DNA of 64,000 nucleotides, taken from NCBI GenBank assembly GCA_947643595.1, contig CANRWP010000006.1, forward strand, positions 1-64,000, in the 5' to 3' direction. Shown piece after piece: positions 17,304-26,607 of this stretch (positions within the stretch are counted from its first letter, which is position 1; the number at the start of each line of letters is the position of its first letter). The position numbers and the translations under genes were made by a program. The notes beneath the pieces were generated by a model, which had not been told where the DNA came from, searched no databases, and worked only from the letters and a program-made list of their open reading frames with translations. The DNA comes from an uncultured bacterium. GTDB taxonomy: Bacteria; Bacillota; Clostridia; Lachnospirales; Lachnospiraceae.

Positions 17304-18044
17304 ATGGATATTTGGGAAATACTGGGTATTTCGCCTGTCAAAGATAAAAGGCTGATCAAAAAAGCATATGCCGCCCGTTCCAGAGAGATCCACCCGGAGG
17401 AGCAGCCGGAGGAGTTTATGAGGCTCTATGAGGCATACCGGATGGCGCTGCGGTATGTGGAATCCGCCGCACATCATAAGGACAGCCATGACAGTTTCCG
17501 GTGGAGTGGTGAGGAGGACAGGGAAAGGGAATCATCCGGCGGTGAGAGGTTCGATCAGGGTGAGCTGGCGGCCTGTTTTGAGGAACTGAGGGAAGAGAGA
17601 GGGAAGAAGGTCACATTTTTTCTGGAAAGTTGGAAAATGGTAAAAGAGGAATGTGTGAATCCGGAGGTGAGGATGTGGTGGAAATACTATCTGAGATCAA
17701 AAGAGTTCCAGGAGATCCAGTGGCACCCGGGATTTGTAGAATTTCTCAGCGAGGATATGGAGCGGCAGCTCTCCGATGACTACGTCATACGCCAGTATTT
17801 CTGGGATGCCTATGGCTTTGGAGATGACGGAGAGGAAAACTATATGTATCAGGGCAGTCTGCAAAAACTCCGGATGGCGCTGTATCCTGCCTATGAGAGG
17901 AGGATGAACACCTGGAGACTGCAGGATAGGGCGCTTCGGGAGATGCAGCTGATTGAGAGGGAAGACAAAAGCCGCAGGGTAATATTTTGGATTGTGTGTC
18001 TGCTTGTGCTGCTCTTTGCTTTATATGGCTTTTGGAAGGTATAA
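17304..18044 (+). CDS. J-domain-like protein with C-terminal membrane segment
   Basis: Protein of 246 aa. Residues 1-50 resemble a J domain (DIWEILGIS...LIKKAYAARSREIHPEE...EFMRLYEAYRMAL), the part of DnaJ that stimulates Hsp70. The invariant HPD tripeptide reads HPE here, and the helix after it is shortened. A charged helical middle region follows. A single membrane segment lies near the C-terminus (VIFWIVCLLVLLFALYGF). It may be a membrane-bound Hsp70 partner or a J fold put to another use. No neighbour shows which. Confidence 0.7.
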   Translation: MDIWEILGISPVKDKRLIKKAYAARSREIHPEEQPEEFMRLYEAYRMALRYVESAAHHKDSHDSFRWSGEEDRERESSGGERFDQGELAACFEELREERGKKVTFFLESWKMVKEECVNPEVRMWWKYYLRSKEFQEIQWHPGFVEFLSEDMERQLSDDYVIRQYFWDAYGFGDDGEENYMYQGSLQKLRMALYPAYERRMNTWRLQDRALREMQLIEREDKSRRVIFWIVCLLVLLFALYGFWKV

Positions 18045-18060
18045 AGAGAAGATTTTTTTG

Positions 18061-18089
18061 TTGACAAACCGCCGGCCAGATGATATCGT
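18061..18089 (+). promoter_or_regulatory. Promoter of the SAM riboswitch-metK transcript
   Basis: Perfect TTGACA, 17-base spacer, TATCGT, about 30 bases before the riboswitch. Confidence 0.7.
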
Positions 18090-18118
18090 ATCTATGTAGA
18101 AAATTTCACAGAGAATCT

Positions 18119-18266
18119 CTCTTATTCAGAGTGGTGGAGGTACATAGGACCTGTGAAGCCACGGCAACCCCGGAGACGGAAGGTGCCAACCTGAGCGAAT
18201 GAATGATCGAACAATAAGAGGATTTGAGGGTAACCTTAGTCCGCTTCATTGTTGAGGCGGTTTTTT
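18119..18266 (+). promoter_or_regulatory. SAM-I (S-box) riboswitch with terminator
   Basis: S-adenosylmethionine-sensing leader. P1 is CTCTTATT (18119-18126) with AATAAGAG (18213-18220). The S-box core is clear: CAGAGTGGTGGAGG, GTGAAGCCACGGCAACC and GGTGCCAACCTGA. The expression platform is a terminator, CCGCTTCA (18241-18248) with TGAGGCGG (18253-18260), then six T. High SAM should stop transcription before metK, giving feedback on the SAM synthetase. Confidence 0.96.
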
Positions 18267-18325
18267 GTTATATCAGGGTTCCAAAATCGTTGAGAGATTC
18301 CTAATTTTAACAGGAGGAAAAAGAA

Positions 18326-19513
18326 ATGGAGAAAAGATTGTTTACATCGGAATCCGTGACAGAGGGGCATCCTGACAAAGTGTGCGATGCGATCTCCGAC
18401 GCGATTCTGGATGCCTGCATGGAGCAGGATCCGATGAGCCGTGTGGCCTGCGAGACGGCGGCCTGTACCGGATTTGTGCTGGTGACGGGAGAGATCACCA
18501 CAAAAGCTTATGTGGATATGCAGAAGGTGGTGCGTGAGACGGTAAGGGAGATCGGTTACGATAAATCCGACTATGGTTTCGACGCCAACACCTGCGCGGT
18601 GCTTGTAGCCATCGACGAGCAGTCTTCCGATATCGCGATGGGCGTGGACAAGGCGCTGGAGGCAAAGGAAAATAAGATGAGCGATGAGGAGCTGGAGGCC
18701 ATCGGAGCGGGTGACCAGGGCATGATGTTCGGCTATGCCACCAATGAGACGGACGATTACATGCCGTACCCTGTCGATCTGGCACACAAGCTGGTGAAAC
18801 AGCTCACAAAAGTCCGGAAGGACGGGACGTTAAAATATTTAAGACCGGACGGCAAGAGCCAGGTTTCTGTAGAGTATGATGAGGCGGGAAAGCCTGTGAG
18901 GCTGGAAGCGGTCGTACTTTCCACCCAGCATGACGCGGATGTGACTCAGGAGCAGATCCACGAGGATATCAAAAAGTATGTGTTTGATCCGGTGCTCCCG
19001 GCGGAAATGATCGATGCGGATACGAAATTCTTCATCAATCCCACGGGCCGTTTCGTGATCGGCGGGCCTCACGGGGACGCAGGCCTGACAGGCAGGAAGA
19101 TCATCGTGGATACCTACGGCGGATACGCGCGCCACGGCGGCGGCGCCTTCTCCGGCAAGGATTGCACGAAGGTGGATCGCAGCGCGGCTTATGCGGCGAG
19201 GTATGTGGCGAAGAATATTGTGGCGGCGGGACTGGCCGACAAGTGTGAGATTCAGCTCTCCTATGCCATCGGTGTGGCGCAGCCTACATCGGTTATGGTG
19301 GACACGGACGGCACCGGAAAGATTTCTGATGAGAAGCTGGTGGATATCATCCGGGAGAACTTCGATCTGAGACCGGCAGGCATTATCAAAATGCTGGATC
19401 TCAGACGTCCGATCTATAAACAGACGGCGGCTTACGGACATTTTGGCAGAAATGATCTGGATCTTCCGTGGGAGAGATTAGATAAGGTTGAAAATCTGAA
19501 GAAATATCTGTAA
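18326..19513 (+). CDS. metK: S-adenosylmethionine synthetase
   Basis: Makes SAM from methionine and ATP in the cytoplasm. 395 aa, the family's normal length. It has the methionine/ATP loop [29 protein letters not shown], the glycine-rich [16 protein letters not shown] and [33 protein letters not shown] lies before the ATG. Controlled by the S-box riboswitch just upstream, and followed by a hairpin. Confidence 0.98.
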   Translation: MEKRLFTSESVTEGHPDKVCDAISDAILDACMEQDPMSRVACETAACTGFVLVTGEITTKAYVDMQKVVRETVREIGYDKSDYGFDANTCAVLVAIDEQSSDIAMGVDKALEAKENKMSDEELEAIGAGDQGMMFGYATNETDDYMPYPVDLAHKLVKQLTKVRKDGTLKYLRPDGKSQVSVEYDEAGKPVRLEAVVLSTQHDADVTQEQIHEDIKKYVFDPVLPAEMIDADTKFFINPTGRFVIGGPHGDAGLTGRKIIVDTYGGYARHGGGAFSGKDCTKVDRSAAYAARYVAKNIVAAGLADKCEIQLSYAIGVAQPTSVMVDTDGTGKISDEKLVDIIRENFDLRPAGIIKMLDLRRPIYKQTAAYGHFGRNDLDLPWERLDKVENLKKYL

Positions 19514-19542
19514 AATAAAAGCATGGGCAGATGAATGGAAAA

Positions 19543-19576
19543 CGCCGCATGCCTGTAAAGGCGTGCGGCGAATTTT
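19543..19576 (+). terminator. Probable terminator after metK
   Basis: CGCCGCATGCC (19543-19553) with GGCGTGCGGCG (19560-19570), then AATTTT. The stem is strong; the T-run is short. Confidence 0.7.
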
Positions 19577-19625
19577 CTGCAACGGCAGATGACACTGCCT
19601 CGAGAAAAGGGTGGGGGAAAGAAAG

Positions 19626-21134
19626 ATGAAAAAGAAGATGGTTATAGCGTGGATTCTGTTGGCGGCAATGTGTCAGACCGGCTGCGGTTCTTTGGGCGAT
19701 ATGAGGGAAGAGGCGGATCGCTGGCCCGAGGAAGAGGAATATGTCGACGATGAAGATGAGGAGGAGGACGACGAGGAGGGCGAAGAGCCGGATACGGGAG
19801 AATTCGAGGAAGAAGCTGCTCCGGCAGAGGAAAAGCCGGCTGAAGGGCTGTCTGCCGGAGGAGATTCCTATACGCCGGAAGCATCTCCGGTGGCGTGGGA
19901 GCAGACGATATATGTGGATGGTCGGAAAACTCCTATGCCGAAAACCGTGGGGGACGTGGAGAAATTGTCGGGGGATAAATATGTCCGGAGCAGCAAAGCC
20001 AGCAACAATTCTATTTATGTGACAGATTCAAAAAACGTTATTTTAAATGAATTTTTTATAAAATACTGTGAGCTGCCGGAGGATGAGGAAGAACAGATGG
20101 AGAAGGTCAGAGATGTGGAATTGTCAAGGCTTATCTTCAGTTACAGCAAAAAAATGAAGGAGCACTTCTCGATGCTTCCGGACCGGATGATGTTTGAAGG
20201 GGATTATCAGGAAGTGACAAGGGAACTTCTGGAAGAATATGGGGAATATATAGATCCCGATGATGAATATGCGGATGGAGAATATGAGGAGATAGAGGAA
20301 TCAGGAAATATTAAATTCAATTGTTTTGAGAGGGGATATATGATGTCCTGGAGCTGGTCTGCTGATTCCGCAAAACTTGAGATAGATTATATCCCGGATA
20401 GTTATGTGGCGTTTTACCGGTATCTGACAGGAACACTTCCGGAGGACAGGCAGGAAGGGGGGCTGATGCCGTTTGGCGAGTTTCGGGGAGTGGATGAAGA
20501 TACGTTTGGAATGTATCTTGGAGATATTACCGGAGATGGGGCACGTGAGGTCATTCTGGACAATTCCTACAGCAGGATGGGGGTGGCGTATGATCCCGCA
20601 CGCGGGTGCCTGCAGAAGCTGTTTGAAGTTCCGCATAATTCGACTGTTTCCTATGAGCCATCCGGCGAATGGCTGCTGTTGAAGCAATACAGGGACCAGG
20701 ACGGTAATCCGGCTTTGGATTCTTCTCAGGTAAGATATGTGGTTATAGAAGCTTATCTGCCGGATTTAGAAGGGAATTTTACTCTGCTTGCGCATCTGGA
20801 AGAACCGAGTGCAAGATATGCAGGAGGAGATGATTATTCCGTCAACGGCATATCAGTGAGTGAAGAGGAGTATAGAGTCCTTTGGACTACATATGGTGGA
20901 TATCAGATAGGACCGGAGGAGACAACCCTGGAAGAAGCGTTGGAAGATGTAAAAATACTGGCGATGGGTGAGCGTGAGAAACTTTGGAATCACAGTCCGG
21001 AGAAGGATGTTCCCGAGCCTTACGGAGAGTACCCTGTCGAACTCACTCTATACGGAAAGGAATATGAATATATCTTTCCGGAAGGGGAACCTTATGATGA
21101 AATAGAGGAAGGCTACGATGAAACGGATGAATAG
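19626..21134 (+). CDS. Acidic exported protein of unknown function
   Basis: Protein of 502 aa. The start at 19626 is set by GGGGGAAAGAAAG. An N-terminal signal sequence ends in QTGC, a poor lipobox with Gln at -3, so lipidation is doubtful. A very acidic tract (D/E-rich, about 25-75) follows. Around residue 300 the segment LGDITGDGAREVIL looks like a calcium-binding FG-GAP/dockerin-type loop. The rest is not recognised, and the C-terminus is again acidic. The next gene, dnaE, starts about 20 bases later, so the two may be co-transcribed. Confidence 0.7.
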   Translation: MKKKMVIAWILLAAMCQTGCGSLGDMREEADRWPEEEEYVDDEDEEEDDEEGEEPDTGEFEEEAAPAEEKPAEGLSAGGDSYTPEASPVAWEQTIYVDGRKTPMPKTVGDVEKLSGDKYVRSSKASNNSIYVTDSKNVILNEFFIKYCELPEDEEEQMEKVRDVELSRLIFSYSKKMKEHFSMLPDRMMFEGDYQEVTRELLEEYGEYIDPDDEYADGEYEEIEESGNIKFNCFERGYMMSWSWSADSAKLEIDYIPDSYVAFYRYLTGTLPEDRQEGGLMPFGEFRGVDEDTFGMYLGDITGDGAREVILDNSYSRMGVAYDPARGCLQKLFEVPHNSTVSYEPSGEWLLLKQYRDQDGNPALDSSQVRYVVIEAYLPDLEGNFTLLAHLEEPSARYAGGDDYSVNGISVSEEEYRVLWTTYGGYQIGPEETTLEEALEDVKILAMGEREKLWNHSPEKDVPEPYGEYPVELTLYGKEYEYIFPEGEPYDEIEEGYDETDE

Positions 21135-21155
21135 CATGACGGAAAGGTGATCAAT

Positions 21156-24100
21156 ATGGCGTTTGCACACTTGCATGTCCACACGGAGTACAGCCTGTTG
21201 GACGGTTCCAACAAAATAAAAGAATATGTGAAGCGGCTGAAGGAGTTGGGCATGGATTCCGCGGCGATAACAGATCACGGCGTGATGTACGGCGTGATAG
21301 ACTTTTACCGCGCCTGTAAGGAGGAGGGGATCAATCCGATCCTCGGCTGCGAGGTGTATGTGGCGCCGAATTCCAGGTTTGACAGGGAGATAACCGGGGG
21401 AGAGGACAGATATTACCATCTGGTGCTCCTGGCGGAGAACAATAAAGGGTATGAGAACCTGATGAAGATCGTGAGCCGCGGCCATACGGAGGGGTACTAC
21501 TACAGACCCAGGGTGGATATGGAGGTCCTGAGGGAGTTCCATGAGGGGATCATCGCGCTCTCCGCCTGCCTTGCGGGGGAAGTGCCCCGCTATATTCAAA
21601 AGGGAATGGTGGAGGAGGCGGAGAAGGCGGCGCTGAAATATGAGGAGTGCTTCGGCAAGGGCAACTATTTTCTGGAACTGCAGGACCACGGCATTCCGGC
21701 ACAGTCCACGGTGAACGCGGCTCTGATAAATATGTCCCGGAAACTGGAGATTCCTCTGGTCTGTACGAACGACGTGCATTACACCTACGCGGAGGATGTA
21801 GAACCCCACGACATCCTGCTCTGTCTTCAGACCGGAAAGAAACTCTCCGATGAGAACAGAATGCGCTATGAGGGCGGGCAGTATTATGTCAAGAGCGAGG
21901 AGGAGATGAAGGGACTGTTTCCCTATGCCTGGGAGGCGGTGGAAAATACCCAGAGGATCGCGGACAGATGCCGCGTGGAGATCGAATTCGGCGTGACAAA
22001 GCTGCCGAAGTACGAAGTGCCGGAAGGGTTCGACTCCTGGACCTATCTGAATCATCTCTGCGAGAAGGGACTGAAGGCGCGCTACCCCGGAGGAGGGGAG
22101 GGACTGACGGAGCGGCTTTCCTATGAGCTGGAGGTGATCCGGGATATGGGCTATGTGGACTATTTCCTGATCGTCTGGGATTATATCAATTACGCCAGAG
22201 AACATGACATCCCTGTCGGTCCGGGCAGGGGCTCCGCGGCAGGCAGCATCGTCTCCTACTGCCTTCGGATCACGGACATCGATCCGATCAAGTACGGGCT
22301 TTTGTTTGAGCGTTTCTTAAATCCGGAGCGGGTCTCCATGCCGGATATCGATGTGGACTTCGGGGATGAGGGAAGACAGGATGTGATCGATTATGTGCGG
22401 GAGAAATACGGCGAGGACAGAGTGGTTCAGATCGTCACCTTCGGGACCATGGCTGCGAAGGCGGTGATCCGCGACGTGGGCCGTGTGATGGAGCTGCCCT
22501 ACGCCTTTGTGGATTCCATCGCCAAGATGGTTCCAAGAGAGCTGAATATCACGATCGACAGGACGCTGACGATCAACCCGGAGTTCAAACAACTCTATGA
22601 GAGCGATGAGCAGGTGAGACGGCTGATCGATATGTGCAGGAGGCTGGAGGGACTTCCGAGGAATATGTCCATGCATGCGGCGGGGGTGGTGATCTGCAAG
22701 GAGCCGGCGGAGAATTTTGTGCCCCTGGCCAGAGCCCAGGACGGATCTATCGTGACGGAGTTTACGATGACGACGATAGAGGAGCTGGGACTTCTCAAGA
22801 TGGACTTTCTGGGGCTCAGAAACCTGGGGGTGATCCAGAATGCCTGCAGGATGATCGCCGAGGGGGGCAGCGATGCGCCGGACATGGATCACATGGAATT
22901 CAACGACGATAAAGTGTTTGCCGCCATCAGCACCGGCAGGACGGAGGGGGTATTCCAGCTGGAGAGCGGCGGGATGCGAAACTTTATGAAGGAATTGAAG
23001 CCTCAGAATTTTGAGGATATCATAGCCGGGATATCTCTGTTCCGTCCGGGGCCCATGGAGTTTATTCCACGGTATGTAAAGGGGAAAAACAGCAAAGCGG
23101 CAGTCAGCTATATCTGCCCGGAGCTGGAGCCGATCCTTGCGCCGACCTACGGCTGTATCGTGTACCAGGAGCAGGTGATGCAGATCGTGCGGGACCTGGG
23201 CGGCTATACGCTGGGCAGGAGCGATCTGGTGCGCCGTGCCATGAGCAAGAAGAAGCAGTATGTGATGGAGCAGGAGAGGAAGAACTTTATCTACGGCAAT
23301 GCGGAGGAGAATGTGCCGGGCTGCGTGTCGAGAGGGATTCCGGAGCAGGCAGCGAAGAAGATATACGACGATATGACGGATTTCGCCAAGTATGCTTTCA
23401 ACAAGTCCCATGCGGCCTGTTACGCGGTGGTCGCCTATCAGACCGCGTGGCTAAAGTATTACTATCCGGTGGAATTTATGGCGGCGCTTTTGACTTCGGT
23501 CATCAATAACGCGGGGAAGGTGGCGGAGTATATTCTGGTCTGCCGAAATATGGGTATCCAGATCCTGTCGCCGGATATCAATGAGGGAGAAGCCGGGTTT
23601 TCCGTATCGAACGGCAGCATCCGCTATGCGCTGACAGCGATCCGCTCCATCGGCAGGCCCGCGATCGATGCTCTTGTGGAGGAGAGAAAGGTGAGGGGGC
23701 GCTATACCAACATCAAGGACTTTATCACCAGACTGACCGGAGAAGTCAATAAAAAGGCGATGGAAAATCTGATCAAAGCCGGAGCTTTCGATTCCCTGGG
23801 AGGGACGAGAAAACAGTATATGTGTGTCTATGTGCAGATCATGGACGGCATTGCGCAGGACAAAAAGAACAATATGGCCGGACAGATGTCGCTCTTTGAT
23901 CTGTTGGAGGGCGCGCAGAAGGAAGAGTTTGACGTGAAGCTGCCGGAAGTGGGGGAATATCCGAAGGAGTTGAAATTATCTTTTGAAAAGGAGGTGCTCG
24001 GCACTTACATCAGCGGGCATCCTCTGGAAGAGTATCAGGATATCCTGGAAAGGCACATTACGGCGAGGACAGCAGACTTTGTCCTGGATGAGGAGAGTGG

Positions 24101-24602
24101 GGAAGCTGCCGTGGCGGATGGAAGCCGGGTGACGGTCGGCGGCATGATCGCGGACAAAACCATAAAATATACAAAGGATAACAAGGTGATGGCCTTTTTG
24201 AAGCTGGAGGATCTTGTCGGCTCGGTGGAGGTCATTGTCTTCCCGAAAAGCTATGAGAAATATGGGGACAGGCTGAAGGAGGACGAAAAGATATTTGTCT
24301 CCGGGCGTGTATCGGCGGAGGAGGAGAAGGACGCCAAGCTGATCTGCGAGAGGGTGGAGGGCTTTGACGAGATACCGAAGAAGCTGTGGTTAAAGTTTGA
24401 TACGATGGCACTCTATCAGGAAAAGGCCGGGGAGGTGGAAGAGATTCTGAATGCCTCGGAGGGAGCGGATCAGGTCATCTATTATATAGAAGAGACAAAG
24501 CAGATCAGGAAGCTGCCGCCCAACAAAAATGTGAGGGCGGACGCGGAACTGCTGAGGGTTCTGGAAGAGCTGCTCTCCAGGGAAAATGTGAAAGTGAGAT
24601 AA
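21156..24602 (+). CDS. dnaE: DNA polymerase III alpha subunit
   Basis: Replicative polymerase subunit of 1148 aa. The ATG at 21156 is preferred because AAAGG lies 8 bases upstream and the protein then begins MAFAHLHVHTEYSLLDGS, the N-terminal PHP domain. The catalytic palm has PGRGSAAGSIVSYC and the metal-binding PDIDVDFGDEGR. The finger region has FNKSHAACYAVVAYQTAWLK. The C-terminal part has a helix-hairpin-helix and an OB fold (VTVGGMI...VEVIVFPKSYEKYG). It contains no exonuclease domain, so it is DnaE, not PolC. A likely clamp-binding peptide is QMSLFDLL. Confidence 0.97.
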   Translation: MAFAHLHVHTEYSLLDGSNKIKEYVKRLKELGMDSAAITDHGVMYGVIDFYRACKEEGINPILGCEVYVAPNSRFDREITGGEDRYYHLVLLAENNKGYENLMKIVSRGHTEGYYYRPRVDMEVLREFHEGIIALSACLAGEVPRYIQKGMVEEAEKAALKYEECFGKGNYFLELQDHGIPAQSTVNAALINMSRKLEIPLVCTNDVHYTYAEDVEPHDILLCLQTGKKLSDENRMRYEGGQYYVKSEEEMKGLFPYAWEAVENTQRIADRCRVEIEFGVTKLPKYEVPEGFDSWTYLNHLCEKGLKARYPGGGEGLTERLSYELEVIRDMGYVDYFLIVWDYINYAREHDIPVGPGRGSAAGSIVSYCLRITDIDPIKYGLLFERFLNPERVSMPDIDVDFGDEGRQDVIDYVREKYGEDRVVQIVTFGTMAAKAVIRDVGRVMELPYAFVDSIAKMVPRELNITIDRTLTINPEFKQLYESDEQVRRLIDMCRRLEGLPRNMSMHAAGVVICKEPAENFVPLARAQDGSIVTEFTMTTIEELGLLKMDFLGLRNLGVIQNACRMIAEGGSDAPDMDHMEFNDDKVFAAISTGRTEGVFQLESGGMRNFMKELKPQNFEDIIAGISLFRPGPMEFIPRYVKGKNSKAAVSYICPELEPILAPTYGCIVYQEQVMQIVRDLGGYTLGRSDLVRRAMSKKKQYVMEQERKNFIYGNAEENVPGCVSRGIPEQAAKKIYDDMTDFAKYAFNKSHAACYAVVAYQTAWLKYYYPVEFMAALLTSVINNAGKVAEYILVCRNMGIQILSPDINEGEAGFSVSNGSIRYALTAIRSIGRPAIDALVEERKVRGRYTNIKDFITRLTGEVNKKAMENLIKAGAFDSLGGTRKQYMCVYVQIMDGIAQDKKNNMAGQMSLFDLLEGAQKEEFDVKLPEVGEYPKELKLSFEKEVLGTYISGHPLEEYQDILERHITARTADFVLDEESGEAAVADGSRVTVGGMIADKTIKYTKDNKVMAFLKLEDLVGSVEVIVFPKSYEKYGDRLKEDEKIFVSGRVSAEEEKDAKLICERVEGFDEIPKKLWLKFDTMALYQEKAGEVEEILNASEGADQVIYYIEETKQIRKLPPNKNVRADAELLRVLEELLSRENVKVR

Positions 24603-24613
24603 TCCCTTGGTAC

Positions 24614-24642
24614 TTGAAAAATTCCTGAAAATGGATTATGAT
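24614..24642 (+). promoter_or_regulatory. Promoter of pfkA
   Basis: TTGAAA, 17-base spacer, TATGAT, in the 104-base gap after dnaE. Confidence 0.6.
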
Positions 24643-24706
24643 AAATTTGTTGCGGAAGATGAATTTTTGACCGAAAAAAAGCAGGAAAGCCGGAGGAAAA
24701 ATTCGT

Positions 24707-25675
24707 ATGTCAAAGGAAATCAAAACGATAGGTGTACTTACCAGCGGCGGAGACGCGCCGGGGATGAATGCCGCGATCCGTGCGGTCGTGAGAAAAGCGA
24801 TCAGTAACGGTGTAAAGGTGAAAGGAATCAAGAAGGGCTACCAGGGCCTTTTGAATGAGGAAATCATAGATTTGGACAGAACCAGCGTGTCCGATACGAT
24901 ACAGAGGGGCGGTACGATTCTGGGTACGGCCCGCTGTTCGGAATTTAAATATGAAGAAGGACAGGCGGAAGGTGCGGAAATGTGCAGAAAGCACGGAATC
25001 GACGGAATCGTAGTGATCGGCGGAGACGGATCCTACCGCGGCGCACAGGCGTTGGCACGCCATGGGATCAACACGATAGGGGTTCCGGGGACGATCGATC
25101 TGGATATCGCCTGTACGGATTATACGATCGGTTTTGATACGGCGATCAACACGGCGATGCAGGCGATCGATAAGGTGAGAGATACTTCCTCTTCCCACGA
25201 ACGTTGCAGCATCATCGAGGTGATGGGCAGAAATGCCGGTTACATCGCGCTCTGGTGCGGTATTGCCAACGGTGCCGAGGATATTCTGATACCGGAAAAA
25301 TACGATTACAATGAACAGCGCATCATCAATAATATCATCGACAACAGAAAACGCGGCAAGAGGCATCACATCATCATCAATGCGGAGGGTATCGGGCATT
25401 CCACGTCCATGGCGAGGAGGATCGAGGCGGCCACAGGTATGGAGACAAGGGCGACGATATTGGGCTACATGCAGAGAGGCGGTTCTCCCACCTGTAAGGA
25501 CAGGGTATATGCCTCTGTCATGGGAGCGTACGCGGCGGATATCCTCTGCGGCGGAAAGTCCAACAGAGTTGTGGCTTACCAGAAGGGGGAATATGTGGAC
25601 TTCGATATCGAGGAAGCGCTGGAGATGCAGAAGGAGATTCCGCAGTATATATATGACGTCAGCAGTAAGCTGTAA
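24707..25675 (+). CDS. pfkA: 6-phosphofructokinase, ATP-type
   Basis: Key glycolytic enzyme of 322 aa: fructose 6-phosphate plus ATP gives fructose 1,6-bisphosphate. The ATP site is LTSGGDAPGMNAAIR and GGDGSYRGA; the Gly in GGDGS marks ATP rather than pyrophosphate use. The catalytic base is D131 in PGTIDLDI. Nearly all PfkA proteins have Asn between the two Asp (TIDND), but here it is Leu132. The substrate-site segments EVMGRNAGYIA and LGYMQRGGSPT are normal. AGCCGGAGGAAAAATTCGT precedes the ATG. Co-transcription with the methyltransferase gene is likely (3-base gap). Confidence 0.95.
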   Translation: MSKEIKTIGVLTSGGDAPGMNAAIRAVVRKAISNGVKVKGIKKGYQGLLNEEIIDLDRTSVSDTIQRGGTILGTARCSEFKYEEGQAEGAEMCRKHGIDGIVVIGGDGSYRGAQALARHGINTIGVPGTIDLDIACTDYTIGFDTAINTAMQAIDKVRDTSSSHERCSIIEVMGRNAGYIALWCGIANGAEDILIPEKYDYNEQRIINNIIDNRKRGKRHHIIINAEGIGHSTSMARRIEAATGMETRATILGYMQRGGSPTCKDRVYASVMGAYAADILCGGKSNRVVAYQKGEYVDFDIEEALEMQKEIPQYIYDVSSKL

Positions 25676-25678
25676 GCA

Positions 25679-26479
25679 ATGAGTGAGACACTTATGATCA
25701 CAAGCATTTCAAACGAAAAAATAAAACATGTGGCGGCCCTGCAGCAAAAGGCGAGGCTGCGCCGGGAAGAGAGTCTGTTCGTCGTAGAGGGCGGCAGGCT
25801 CTTTTGTGAAGCGCCGTTTTCTCTGATAAAGGAAGTTTATGTGACGGAGCGTTTTTTGGAACATGCGGATGTAAAAATGAGAGACAGGCTTGCCGCGACG
25901 GGGTACGAGGAGGTTTCGGAGCAGGCGTTCGGTAAGATGTCGGACACGAAAGCGCCCCAGGGTATCCTGGCGGTACTGCGGCAGCAGAACTATAAAAGGG
26001 AGGAACTGCTCGGCGCATCGCCGCTTTTGCTCTTTTTGGAGAATATCCAGGATCCGGGCAATCTCGGAACGATTCTGCGCACCGCGGAGGGAGCGGGAGT
26101 CACCGGTGTGATACTAAACGGCGACTGTGCGGACATCTATCAGCCGAAGGTGGTGCGCGCCACGATGGGAAGCCTTTTTCGGGTGCCCTTCTACCGGAGT
26201 GAGGAGATAAAACGGGAAATAGAATTTTTGCGGGATAACGGGGTAAAGATATACGCCGCGTATCTGGAGGGCTCTGAGTGCTATGACGCGATGGATTACC
26301 GTGTCGGAAGCGCTTTCCTGATCGGAAACGAGGGGAACGGACTGACGAGAGAGACCGCGGAGGCGGCCGACGAGCGCATCCGCATCCCGATGGAGGGGAA
26401 ACTGGAGAGCCTGAATGCGGGAGTGTCGGCGGCGCTTCTTGTGTATGAGGCGGCAAGGCAGAGGAGAGCGGGACAGTGA
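25679..26479 (+). CDS. TrmH/SpoU-family RNA 2'-O-methyltransferase
   Basis: SAM-dependent enzyme of 266 aa that methylates ribose in tRNA or rRNA. The N-terminal substrate-binding domain (ISNEKIKHVAALQQKARLR...FVVEGGRLF) is followed by the knotted SPOUT domain. Its three motifs are NIQDPGNLGTILRTAEGAG, LIGNEGNGL and IPMEGKLESLNAGVSAALL. The target nucleotide cannot be told. Two starts are possible, ATG 25679 and ATG 25694, and neither has a strong Shine-Dalgarno; translational coupling to pfkA is likely. Confidence 0.9.
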   Translation: MSETLMITSISNEKIKHVAALQQKARLRREESLFVVEGGRLFCEAPFSLIKEVYVTERFLEHADVKMRDRLAATGYEEVSEQAFGKMSDTKAPQGILAVLRQQNYKREELLGASPLLLFLENIQDPGNLGTILRTAEGAGVTGVILNGDCADIYQPKVVRATMGSLFRVPFYRSEEIKREIEFLRDNGVKIYAAYLEGSECYDAMDYRVGSAFLIGNEGNGLTRETAEAADERIRIPMEGKLESLNAGVSAALLVYEAARQRRAGQ

Positions 26480-26546
26480 TTGGGAAAATATCAAAAATGA
26501 GGCGATGCAGAAAGAAAATGAGAAAGAATAAAGTGCATTAAAGAAT

Positions 26547-26579
26547 ATCGCCCGATCTTTGTTTTGATGATCGGGCGAT
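26547..26579 (-). terminator. Terminator of the sigma-factor locus (minus strand)
   Basis: ATCGCCCGATC (26547-26557) with GATCGGGCGAT (26569-26579). Read on the minus strand the stem is followed by ATATTCTTTAATG, which is T-rich; on the plus strand there is no T-run. Confidence 0.7.
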
Positions 26580-26607
26580 GATCAGATTGAGAAAAATACG
26601 GAGCCAT

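Noticed and set aside
24607-24807. 66-codon frame between dnaE and pfkA
   Set aside because: It has no Shine-Dalgarno, overlaps the pfkA promoter and start, and shows no family features.
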